From positions 1 to 11,278 of the forward strand of contig PWVY01000129.1 of NCBI GenBank assembly GCA_003561665.1: 11,278 nucleotides of DNA. Direction: 5' to 3'. Position numbers and translations under genes: made by a program. This stretch comes from Thermoplasmata archaeon. Its GTDB lineage: Archaea > Thermoplasmatota > SW-10-69-26. Every line of letters starts with the position of its first letter. Positions within the stretch are counted from its first letter, which is position 1. The notes beneath the pieces were generated by a model, which was not told the DNA's origin, did not search any database, and saw only the letters and a program-made list of their open reading frames with translations. This document shows, piece after piece, positions 1 to 6,281 of the stretch.

Positions 1-2519
1 AGCGCTGTGAGGGGGAGGGCACCGGCTCCTTTGGTGAGTTCGGCGTTCTCGATGTACCATCCCAGCGCGGGTTGCCCGTAGGCCGCGAAGGCGAAACGGA
101 ACTGGAGGGTGTCCCCGTCGTATCCGCGCAGGGTGAAGGTGTCCTCCTCGTACCCATCCATGCTCGAGCGGATCACGGTCGCTTCGTCGCTTCCCGGTTC
201 CAGGCAGTTCACGGTTGGCCCGTGGGTCTCGGTCGGGGTGAAGGCATCCTCAGGATCCACCGTTGTCCAAGTGGCGCCTCCATCGTCGCTGACTTGCACC
301 TGTCCCCCGGTCCCACGGTTGGCGTCGATGAAGTGGTCGATCGATAGCGTTAGCGTGCCGATCCCGGGGACCGCGTTGGTGTCGATGGGGTCCGTGACGA
401 GGTAGCTGCACTCAAGGAACCCATGGGCGCCGTGGGGGTTCGTGGCCCATACGGGATCAAGCGTAGGGGGCCCCGTGAGGGGGACGGCTTTGCACCATGT
501 CGCGCCGGGTCCTTGCACATCCCAGCCGGGCAAATCGCTCGGGCAGGTTTCCGTGTAGGCCTGCACGGGGTCCTGAACAACGGCTCCGTCGATGTTCCCG
601 CCGACGCCAACTTCGATGGTGGCACCGTCAAGGTAGAGACCTCGTTGGGGGTCATCGGGAGCGCTCGCGTGCACGATCTTCAGCTGGACCTCTTGCCCCA
701 TGAAGGGGGAGAGATCGAAGCGATCTTCTTGCCAGCCATCGGAGGGTTGCGTCCATACGGGGGTTGCGTACCCGTAACCGAGGCAGAAGATCGGATCCCA
801 CCACCAGAGGAGACCATCGTACCCATTTTCAGGTTCGAGGAGATAGTTGTGTCCGTCCTCGGCTTCGAGGAGCACGATGGCGCCGTCTGCACCCGGGGCA
901 AGATCCCGATAATTCTCAAGGGTCAGTTGGGCGGTCTCGACTCCAGGCGCGCTTAGATCCGGCAGTTCGATGGTGGGGCTTTGGACGGTGCTGCAAGCTC
1001 CAGCGTAGGGTTCCCCCAGGAGGTCGGTGCCCCACATGTTAAGGCTCCCAAAGGGGACATCGGGCGGGCTCACAGGTGTGCCCCATTCCCATGTTGGGGA
1101 ACCGGTAACCGTCCAGTCACCGTCGTTGCTTTCGAAGTCCTCCGCGTAAACCGTATCGAGAGGCTGGAAGGCGCTCGCTTCGATATCTGCGGGGTTGGGC
1201 ACGTCGATCGTGATGGGGTCTGCTCCGACCCCGATCTCGATGCGGACGTTGTCCACGTACCAGCCGTCTACTTGGAAGATGCTGTCGGTGGTCGCGAAGA
1301 CGTACCGGATCGTGATCTCCTCACCGATGTACTCGCTGATGTCGGCCTCCATGGAGGCCATGTCGTCGCCGCCGGTTTGCAGCGATCCAGCGAAGGCTCC
1401 TGTGCCTTGGGTCTCGTGCTCAAGGCATTCGTCGAGGGCTTGGTGCGGGGAGGCGGGGTACCCGTTGGTGGGTTCGATGTTCGCGTATTCTCCGTCGACA
1501 CCGATCTGGACGACGCCTCCTCCGCTCGCAGCGCTGCTCCGGTACCACTGGTCCCAATGAAGGGCTGCGTGGGGGAGCATCTCGTCCAAGTCATGAGTCA
1601 CCTCGATAGGAGGTGAAGTGATCGTGGCACACTCGTTTTGGCCGTGGTCTCCGTCGAGGTGGGTGCCCCAGAGGCGGTTGGGCTCATCGAAGCTTGGGCC
1701 TGTGGCCGTGCTTGTCGTGCCCCATTCCCATCCCCGCGGTTGTTCGGGCTCCTCGAAGGCGTGAACCTCGAAGCCCTCTTGATCGAGATCGATGAGGGTC
1801 TTGTCACCGTCGACGTTGAGGGTGAGCGCGTCTACGTACCAGCCTTGCCTGACGTCCGAGCTGGATCCGCTGGCTACGCCCAGCGCTACGCGGATCTCCA
1901 ACCCGGTGTAGGCATCCAGGTCGAGGGTGGATGTCTTGTACACTTCGCTGGATCCGGCCAGGCCGGTGGCGTACCGCTGAAGGTCGAGGCAGGAGGCTGC
2001 GCTGGTGCCGATTTGCTCGTCGTAGCCTTCCTCTGGGACGACCTTGGTGTAAGAGTCCCCGTCTGCTGTGACGAGGAAAACGCCCGTATCCCACACGCTC
2101 CAGGCGCTGCGGTAGAAGTCGTACCAATGGTCGACCTCCAGTTGAGCGCTGTCGGCTTCGGTTAGATCGATCGGGGGAGAGAGGAGGACCCCGCACTCGT
2201 AGGATCGGTAGTCCCCGTCGAGGTTCGTGGCCCACACGGTATCCCCCGTGAGGGCATCCCCGGGTCCGCTCGTGGGTTCGCCGTGCTCCCAGGTCATCGG
2301 CGGTGCGGGCGCGTTGTGGGCTTGCCAGCCACCGTCGTCGTTCACGAAATCCTCTTCGTAGGTGATGGCACCCACGAAGGGCGGGTCGACGGTCACCTCG
2401 CTGGGGGCTTCCTCCTGGGCAAGCGCGGGGGCCTGTCCCAGGCCAATCGTGAGCATGAGCACGGCGCTGACCAGGGTAACGGGTCGACTGGTCAGCCACG
2501 AGCGCGGGCGTGTTTGCAT
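1..2519 (-). CDS. secreted four-unit MAM-like protein, 3' end outside window
   Basis: The frame is open from ATG at 2519 to the left edge, giving 839 residues with no stop; the C-terminus is missing. The start is set by an AAGGAGGA ribosome site about 8 nt upstream. Residues 1-34 look like a signal peptide with cleavage after ALA. Four beta-rich units follow (about 50-240, 245-435, 455-640, 650-830). Each has a WATNL/WGTxL-type motif, two cysteines (109/177, 297/365, 509/579, 704/772) and a closing GWY (226, 419, 820; GLY at 627 in unit 3). Unit 4 has an extra N-terminal segment with Cys659 and Cys676. Only 6 lysines are present and acidic residues dominate. The pattern resembles MAM / immune-inhibitor-A C-terminal sandwiches (inference). 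No protease or other catalytic motif is visible. It is a tandem paralogue of the upstream gene, 34 nt away, and is probably co-transcribed with it. Likely role: extracellular or surface binding; partner unknown. Confidence 0.88.
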   Translation of the reverse strand, partial: MQTRPRSWLTSRPVTLVSAVLMLTIGLGQAPALAQEEAPSEVTVDPPFVGAITYEEDFVNDDGGWQAHNAPAPPMTWEHGEPTSGPGDALTGDTVWATNLDGDYRSYECGVLLSPPIDLTEADSAQLEVDHWYDFYRSAWSVWDTGVFLVTADGDSYTKVVPEEGYDEQIGTSAASCLDLQRYATGLAGSSEVYKTSTLDLDAYTGLEIRVALGVASGSSSDVRQGWYVDALTLNVDGDKTLIDLDQEGFEVHAFEEPEQPRGWEWGTTSTATGPSFDEPNRLWGTHLDGDHGQNECATITSPPIEVTHDLDEMLPHAALHWDQWYRSSAASGGGVVQIGVDGEYANIEPTNGYPASPHQALDECLEHETQGTGAFAGSLQTGGDDMASMEADISEYIGEEITIRYVFATTDSIFQVDGWYVDNVRIEIGVGADPITIDVPNPADIEASAFQPLDTVYAEDFESNDGDWTVTGSPTWEWGTPVSPPDVPFGSLNMWGTDLLGEPYAGACSTVQSPTIELPDLSAPGVETAQLTLENYRDLAPGADGAIVLLEAEDGHNYLLEPENGYDGLLWWWDPIFCLGYGYATPVWTQPSDGWQEDRFDLSPFMGQEVQLKIVHASAPDDPQRGLYLDGATIEVGVGGNIDGAVVQDPVQAYTETCPSDLPGWDVQGPGATWCKAVPLTGPPTLDPVWATNPHGAHGFLECSYLVTDPIDTNAVPGIGTLTLSIDHFIDANRGTGGQVQVSDDGGATWTTVDPEDAFTPTETHGPTVNCLEPGSDEATVIRSSMDGYEEDTFTLRGYDGDTLQFRFAFAAYGQPALGWYIENAELTKGAGALPLTA
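1489..1520. repeat. near-identical segment shared by the two secreted genes, copy 1
   Basis: These 32 bases match 4109-4140 at 30 of 32 positions. They encode the GGVVQIGVDGE strand of unit 2 in the downstream secreted protein. A second matched stretch, 1294-1343 against 3914-3963, shares about 44 of 50 bases. The rest of the two genes is much more diverged at DNA level. Confidence 0.8.
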
Positions 2520-2553
2520 GTGCGGGTCCTCCTTAGGGGGGTGGCTTGCTTGC

Positions 2554-5163
2554 TTACTCCATCAGCTGGACATCGCCGAGGTTCACGTTGTTGAAGTACC
2601 AGCCACCCTGGGCGAAGATCGTGGTGCCGGTGCCGAAGATCATGCGCACCGTCAGCGTGTCTGCGTCTTCGTAGTCGCTGAGGTCGACCTCGAGCGTTTC
2701 GAGTTCGTCCATCTCGTCTCCGCTGATGACGCCAATCTCGTCCACGAGGGCGCGGTTGTCGTCACCGTCAGCGGGCACGCCAAGATCCTCGAAGCAGTCG
2801 TACATGCGCGTGTAGCCTACTTCGTGCTCGTTGGCCTCGGTCTCTAACGGTTCCCAGGTCAAGCCTAGGTCGTCGCTGATCAGGATCATGCCCGCTGTTC
2901 GGGCGCCCAACCACGAGCTCACGGACATGTCCACGAGGTGGTCCATGGAGAAGGTCAGGTCCTCGCCCATGAAGGCCGTGGGCACGGTCGGGCTTTGCAC
3001 GTAGCTGCATTCGTACTCGTCGGTGCTGTGCACGCCGTGGGGGTTTGTGGCGGTGACGTTCTCCCCCTCGGGGCCCGTGGTCGCTTCATCGTAGGCCCAG
3101 GAGATGTGCTCGCCGCCGACCGTCCAACCGTCGTATTGGTCCTGCTGGGCGTCGAGTTGGCTGAACAACGCGTTGAGGTCGTTTTGGAGCTCCTCGAGCG
3201 TCTCTTCGACGGCCTCATCGGGCTCGGGGAGATCCCCGACGAAGCTTAGATCCGCAGGCGACTCGGGTAAGAGCTCCAAGCCGTCGAGGGTCATGTTGTT
3301 CACGTACCAGCCAGGAAGCGTGAATGACGTATCGGCCACGCCCCAGACGAACCGGAGGCTGATCTCCTCGCCTGCCCAGTCGCTAAGGTCTGCGGTCCAG
3401 CGCTCCATGGGATCGCCGCTTCTCTGCTCGTAGCCTCCCATGGCGCCACCGACGTCGTCGGTTTCGTGTTGCAGGCAGTCATCGAGCGAGCTTCGGGTCG
3501 AAGAGGTCGGGTAGCCTTCTTCGGGCGCTACGTTGTGTGTACCTTCGTCGTCGACGACTTGGATCATGCCTCCTGCGGTGAAGCTGGAGGAGCGAAGCCA
3601 TTGGTCCCAGGTGAGTTCACCGTCACTGACGGGAACATCGATCGAGGTCTCTAGGACCGAGCAGCTGGGCCCCTCGTCGTAGTCTCCCCCGATGTTGGTC
3701 GCGAAGGCAAGCTCGCCGATGGGACCGTCATTCGTGATGGCACCGTACTCCCAGTCGCCGTCAGAAACCCAGAGCGGATGCATCAAGGGGGGCGCGCTGG
3801 GTGCTTCGGGGTCCGGGATCTCGATGAGGTCCGGGAGGTCTTGCTGGATTTCGAGGTCGACGATGACCTCGTCGACGTACCAACCGTCGGAGGTTGACCC
3901 CGTCTCGGCGCTGGCGAAGAGGTACCGGATGGTGATCTCTTCACCAAGGAACTCGCTGATGTCAGCGGTTTCCGTGTAGGGCTCGCTTCCGGGTGAGCTG
4001 GGGAAGCTTCCGTACGCTCCCGTGTCTTCGACCTCTTCGCCCAAGCAGTCATGCGTTTCGCTGGGGGGATTTTGGTTGTACCCATCGTCGGGTTCGATGA
4101 TGGTGTGCTCTCCGTCTACTCCGATCTGGACGACGCCTCCCGCGGTGAAGTAGCTTGCACGGAAGAACTGGTCCCATTGGAGCGTGGCCGTGTTGGAGGC
4201 AGTGGCCTCGAGGCCGGTTAGGTCGATGGGTTCGGATTCGATCCAGGCACACTCGTTGTGACCGAAGTCCCCTTCGAGGTTCGTGGCCCACATGTTACGG
4301 TCGTCGTCCACGGAGGGTCCAACCTCGGGGTGTCCCCATTCCCACCCGACGGGCGGGAGGGATTCGGGGACGTGTGTGCTCATGATCTCGAAGCCTCCAT
4401 CGTCTTCCTCGAAGTCCTCGACGTCTTCGACGCCGTCGATGGTGGTGGCGAAGCGGTCAAGATACCAACCGTCCTCGTCGCGGTCGCTGTTGTCGCCGAA
4501 GGCGAAGACGACCTGCACCTCTTCCCCGACGTAATCGTCGAGATCGATCGTGGCTTGTCGATAGTCAAAGTCGGGTCCACCGCCGAAGGCGTTCTCAGAG
4601 GAGGAGACGTTGTCGAAGCAGTCCTCGAGGCTGAAGGAGAAGTCGTTGTCGTAGCCTTCCTCGGGGATGATGTAGTCGAAGGTTTCGCCTTCATCCGTGG
4701 TGACGAAGATCAACCCGGCACCGAAGAGCGTCCATCCGCCCCATCCGTCGTCGCTTTCCATCCAGTGTTGGATGCTGACCTCGGCGCTGTCTGCGTCGGT
4801 CAGGTCGATGATGGGCGAGGCAAGGCCCGCACACGTTGACTCGTAGGATCCGTCAAGGTTGGTAGCCCAGACGTTGTCACCGACGTAGGCTTCCCCGGGC
4901 CCGCTTGTTGGCTCGCCCCATTCCCATTGGGGGTTGTCGGGGGCGGGTCGTTCGATCTCTTTGTCTGGGACATCGCTTTTCTCCCAGTCTCCATCGTCAT
5001 CGTCGAAGCTCTCGTAGTAGGCATCGCCGAAGTCGACTTGGATCTCCGAGGGGATCTCCTCGTTGGGATCCGGGATTGCGTCGAACTGTGCTCCCGCTGG
5101 GGAGACGAACGCGACGCCTATCATAAGCGCTGCTGCTAGTATGGATGCGATTTGGCTGTTCAT
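2554..5163 (-). CDS. secreted four-unit MAM-like acidic protein (869 aa)
   Basis: ATG at 5163 is preferred over an in-frame ATG 45 nt upstream because GGAGG lies 10 nt before it and it begins a clean signal peptide (residues 1-25, cleavage after AGA). Four units follow, ending in GWY at 232-234, 427-429, 618-620 and 854-856. Each has a WATNL-like strand (VWATNLDG 98-105, MWATNLEG 291-298, FATNIGG 487-493, TATNPHG 704-710) and a cysteine pair (111/182, 305/373, 501/563, 719/790). These eight are the only cysteines seen, which suggests one disulfide per unit. A charged helical linker with heptad character (about 647-676) separates units 3 and 4. The protein has two lysines and is very Asp/Glu-rich. 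There are three N-x-S/T sequons (185, 623, 702). It ends right after the last unit, with no membrane anchor or sorting tail. The fold assignment to MAM / immune-inhibitor-A-like sandwiches is inference. It is the first gene of a two-gene operon. Function unknown; probably adhesion or binding outside the cell. Confidence 0.9.
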   Translation of the reverse strand: MNSQIASILAAALMIGVAFVSPAGAQFDAIPDPNEEIPSEIQVDFGDAYYESFDDDDGDWEKSDVPDKEIERPAPDNPQWEWGEPTSGPGEAYVGDNVWATNLDGSYESTCAGLASPIIDLTDADSAEVSIQHWMESDDGWGGWTLFGAGLIFVTTDEGETFDYIIPEEGYDNDFSFSLEDCFDNVSSSENAFGGGPDFDYRQATIDLDDYVGEEVQVVFAFGDNSDRDEDGWYLDRFATTIDGVEDVEDFEEDDGGFEIMSTHVPESLPPVGWEWGHPEVGPSVDDDRNMWATNLEGDFGHNECAWIESEPIDLTGLEATASNTATLQWDQFFRASYFTAGGVVQIGVDGEHTIIEPDDGYNQNPPSETHDCLGEEVEDTGAYGSFPSSPGSEPYTETADISEFLGEEITIRYLFASAETGSTSDGWYVDEVIVDLEIQQDLPDLIEIPDPEAPSAPPLMHPLWVSDGDWEYGAITNDGPIGELAFATNIGGDYDEGPSCSVLETSIDVPVSDGELTWDQWLRSSSFTAGGMIQVVDDEGTHNVAPEEGYPTSSTRSSLDDCLQHETDDVGGAMGGYEQRSGDPMERWTADLSDWAGEEISLRFVWGVADTSFTLPGWYVNNMTLDGLELLPESPADLSFVGDLPEPDEAVEETLEELQNDLNALFSQLDAQQDQYDGWTVGGEHISWAYDEATTGPEGENVTATNPHGVHSTDEYECSYVQSPTVPTAFMGEDLTFSMDHLVDMSVSSWLGARTAGMILISDDLGLTWEPLETEANEHEVGYTRMYDCFEDLGVPADGDDNRALVDEIGVISGDEMDELETLEVDLSDYEDADTLTVRMIFGTGTTIFAQGGWYFNNVNLGDVQLME
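4109..4140. repeat. near-identical segment shared by the two secreted genes, copy 2
   Basis: Partner of 1489-1520, in unit 2 of the 869-aa protein. The two differences lie at the ninth and twelfth bases. Confidence 0.8.
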
Positions 5164-5258
5164 GGTCGTAAGCCTCCAAACCCACGGCATGCGCCCAGCC
5201 AAGGGCATCTTTCACGCCATGGGTGCTCAGTGTACAGAGCTGCGCCCTGCAGTGGTAA

Positions 5259-5279
5259 GCGTTCTGAACGCAACGTTCA
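5259..5279. promoter_or_regulatory. paired palindromes, candidate operator of the secreted-protein operon
   Basis: GCGTTC-T-GAACGC (5259-5271) is a perfect palindrome with 6-base arms. It overlaps TGAACG-CAA-CGTTCA (5265-5279), also with 6-base arms. A further CGTTC lies at 5306-5310, between the TATA box and the predicted transcription start. Clustered half-sites around an archaeal start site fit a repressor operator, or an mRNA hairpin in the roughly 130-nt leader. The binding protein is unknown. Confidence 0.45.
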
Positions 5280-5316
5280 AAGGGTTGAAGAGAAGAAGGA
5301 CGCCACGTTCGAATAG

Positions 5317-5324
5317 ATTAAATA
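5317..5324 (-). promoter_or_regulatory. TATA box for the secreted-protein operon
   Basis: The minus strand reads TATTTAAT, preceded by GGGCC. It lies 29 nt past the end of tRNA-Gln. An archaeal TATA box places transcription start about 25 nt downstream, near 5294, leaving a leader of about 130 nt before the ATG at 5163. Confidence 0.55.
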
Positions 5325-5352
5325 GGCCCTGGGGGGGGTGTTCGAGGAAGGA

Positions 5353-5425
5353 TAGCCCGGCCAGGATTCGAACCTGGGTAACGAGGACCAGAACCTCGTA
5401 TGATTGGCCTCTACACCACCGGGCT
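5353..5425 (-). tRNA. tRNA-Gln (anticodon CTG)
   Basis: The acceptor stem is AGCCCGG paired with CCGGGCT, followed by discriminator A. The anticodon arm is CGAGG-TTCTGGT-CCTCG, giving anticodon CTG. The T arm is CCAGG-TTCGAAT-CCTGG. The D arm contains GGCCAATCAT, as in archaeal tRNA-Gln. The gene is 73 nt, has no intron, and the 3' CCA is not encoded (TCC follows). It lies between the terminator of the 46-aa gene and the promoter of the secreted-protein operon. Confidence 0.95.
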
Positions 5426-5466
5426 AGCCGTGGACTCTTGGACCGACGCTCTGGACAATCTTGAAC

Positions 5467-5477
5467 CTCTATTTGAG
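5467..5477 (-). promoter_or_regulatory. possible TATA box for tRNA-Gln
   Basis: The minus strand reads CTCAAATAGAG, about 45 nt upstream of the mature tRNA 5' end. This would allow a short 5' leader. It is the only AT-rich patch between the upstream terminator and the tRNA. The match to the archaeal TATA consensus is weak. Confidence 0.3.
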
Positions 5478-5500
5478 GCTCACGCTGTGCCATGCTCGAA

Positions 5501-5531
5501 GAGAAGAAAACGCCGGGGGTCAAGCCCCCGG
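5501..5531 (-). terminator. hairpin plus T-tract terminator after the 46-aa gene
   Basis: Reading the minus strand, a 7-bp stem CCGGGGG / CCCCCGG with a 5-nt loop (5531-5513) is followed by CGTTTTCTTCTC. It lies about 80 nt after the stop of the 46-aa gene and before the tRNA-Gln promoter. A T-tract is enough for many archaeal polymerases, so the hairpin may be auxiliary. Confidence 0.6.
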
Positions 5532-5613
5532 GCATGGTTGACACCGTCGCCGACCCATCCCTGTGAAGTGCTTCGGGACAGCGTAGAGCATCAACGAGGA
5601 AGCCAGGGGACCT

Positions 5614-5754
5614 TCAGCGGGCCACGCGCGCGTAGAACGCACGTCGGCGCGAGATGGGGTCCGTGTCGGCTTTGATCTCGAAACCTCGTTCCGAGAGGTT
5701 CTCGGCCACGTTGATGCTGGTTCCGATATCGAACCATTCTTGGCCGTAATTCAC
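5614..5754 (-). CDS. small protein of unknown function (46 aa)
   Basis: Not recognised. The gene starts at GTG 5754 with GGAGGA 9 nt upstream and ends at TGA 5616-5614. An in-frame GTG at 5763 would add three residues (MKR) but sits too close to that ribosome site. The protein begins MNYGQEWFDIGTS and ends FYARVAR. It has a mixed-charge, soluble composition, an acidic middle and a basic tail with RRR, and no signal peptide or membrane segment. About three quarters of third codon positions are G or C, like its neighbours. A structured leader precedes it and a terminator follows, so it reads as an independent transcription unit. It could be a small regulator or nucleic-acid-binding peptide, but nothing in the sequence proves a role. 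Coding status rests on ribosome site, codon use and flanking signals. Confidence 0.6.
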   Translation of the reverse strand: MNYGQEWFDIGTSINVAENLSERGFEIKADTDPISRRRAFYARVAR

Positions 5755-5762
5755 GCGCTTCA

Positions 5763-5819
5763 CTCCTCCCCAGGAGAAAGGGCACCGTGCGCGGACGGCG
5801 CACCCCTAAGCGGGGTGCC
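5763..5819 (-). promoter_or_regulatory. structured mRNA leader with competing hairpins and a masked ribosome site
   Basis: Four inverted repeats are packed upstream of the 46-aa gene, given here in + coordinates. A: GCACCCC/GGGGTGC, 5800-5806 with 5812-5818. B: GTGCGC/GCGCAC, 5787-5792 with 5798-5803. C: GGCACC/GGTGCC, 5781-5786 with 5814-5819. D: CTCCT/AGGAG, 5763-5767 with 5772-5776. A competes with B and with C, while B nests inside C. D would pair the GGAGG ribosome site into a 5-bp stem. This looks like a translational or transcriptional switch, though GC-rich DNA makes chance stems common. No known riboswitch class was recognised. Confidence 0.45.
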
Positions 5820-5846
5820 AGGGCCCGTACTCCCTTCACTCGTCCA

Positions 5847-5858
5847 CGTTACATAGGG
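5847..5858 (-). promoter_or_regulatory. weak TATA-like box for the 46-aa gene
   Basis: The minus strand reads CCTATGTAACGT. It would put transcription start near 5828, just before the first leader hairpin. The match is poor; it is chosen by position. Confidence 0.3.
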
Positions 5859-5936
5859 GTTGTGCAGACTCCCCAGGTCTTTTGTTTCCAGGCGCAACGG
5901 TGCACCTTGACACCCCGTGGCGCTTCGCTGCTGAGC

Positions 5937-6230
5937 CTACGCCATCGGGAGGATCTCGGGGAACGCGGGCGTCATGTTCGGTCGCGACCAGAAACGTCCC
6001 GCCTCGTAGCGCTTGCGGGACTGGTACCGCGCTTCAAGAACATCCCAGTCCACAGAACCCAAGAACGCCTGTTCCTGCCCTCGCCTGGCCGCCTCTCTGA
6101 AATCCAACGCTACCGTCTCATCTTGCCCTAGAAGCTCAAGCTTCCACAACGGCAGCCCCGCTGCCCGGCCTGCCTCTTCAAGGTCCATACGGACCTCCAA
6201 AGGAAGCCCCGGATGGAAATCAAGGTCCAC
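5937..6230 (-). CDS. uncharacterised 97-aa protein, leaderless GTG start
   Basis: I do not recognise this gene with confidence. It runs from GTG at 6230 to TAG at 5937. A GGTTTAAG box centred about 30 nt upstream implies a leaderless message starting at that GTG, and an in-frame TAG two codons further upstream closes the frame. The protein begins MDLDFHPGLPLEVRMDLEEA, continues through an amphipathic, Glu/Arg-rich helical middle, and ends with an aromatic and proline-rich tail. There is no signal peptide or cysteine. The order DLDF, a helix, then a GLPLWKLELL strand loosely recalls the second half of a minimal nucleotidyltransferase (MNT) domain, but the GS motif that family needs is absent. 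It could be a degenerate MNT remnant or an unrelated small protein. It sits 51 nt after the coiled-coil gene with its own promoter. Confidence 0.6.
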   Translation of the reverse strand: MDLDFHPGLPLEVRMDLEEAGRAAGLPLWKLELLGQDETVALDFREAARRGQEQAFLGSVDWDVLEARYQSRKRYEAGRFWSRPNMTPAFPEILPMA

Positions 6231-6254
6231 AAGACGCTACACTAGCCTCTTGGG

Positions 6255-6265
6255 CCTTAAACCGG
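6255..6265 (-). promoter_or_regulatory. TATA-like box for the 97-aa gene
   Basis: The minus strand reads CCGGTTTAAGG, centred about 30 nt before the GTG. It shares GGTTTWAGGCCC with the ribA promoter. Confidence 0.5.
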
Positions 6266-6281
6266 TTCCTTCTGGACGTCC

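Noticed and set aside
981..1616. 211-codon plus-strand frame
   Set aside because: Antisense to the secreted gene. It has no ribosome site or recognisable motif.
1804..2499. 231-codon minus-strand frame rich in Arg and Pro
   Set aside because: It is out of frame with the signal-peptide start and ribosome site at 2519. The true frame gives the secreted paralogue with continuous homology to its neighbour.
1..2519. Possible frameshifted or decayed pseudogene in the left 2.5 kb
   Set aside because: Translating codon by codon from 2519 to the edge shows no stop and intact unit motifs throughout, so the gene is whole but truncated by the window.
1..5163. Immune-inhibitor-A type metalloprotease
   Set aside because: The units resemble the non-catalytic C-terminal sandwiches of that family, but no HExxH zinc motif was found in either protein.
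5353..5425. tRNA-Gln as an integration site for a mobile element
   Set aside because: No second copy of the tRNA 3' end, integrase or composition break was seen nearby.
5227..5544. 105-codon minus-strand frame
   Set aside because: It runs straight through tRNA-Gln, the terminator and the operon promoter.
5591..5839. 82-codon minus-strand frame overlapping the 46-aa gene
   Set aside because: Arg/Pro-rich, with no ribosome site. The alternative frame has GGAGGA at proper spacing and balanced composition.
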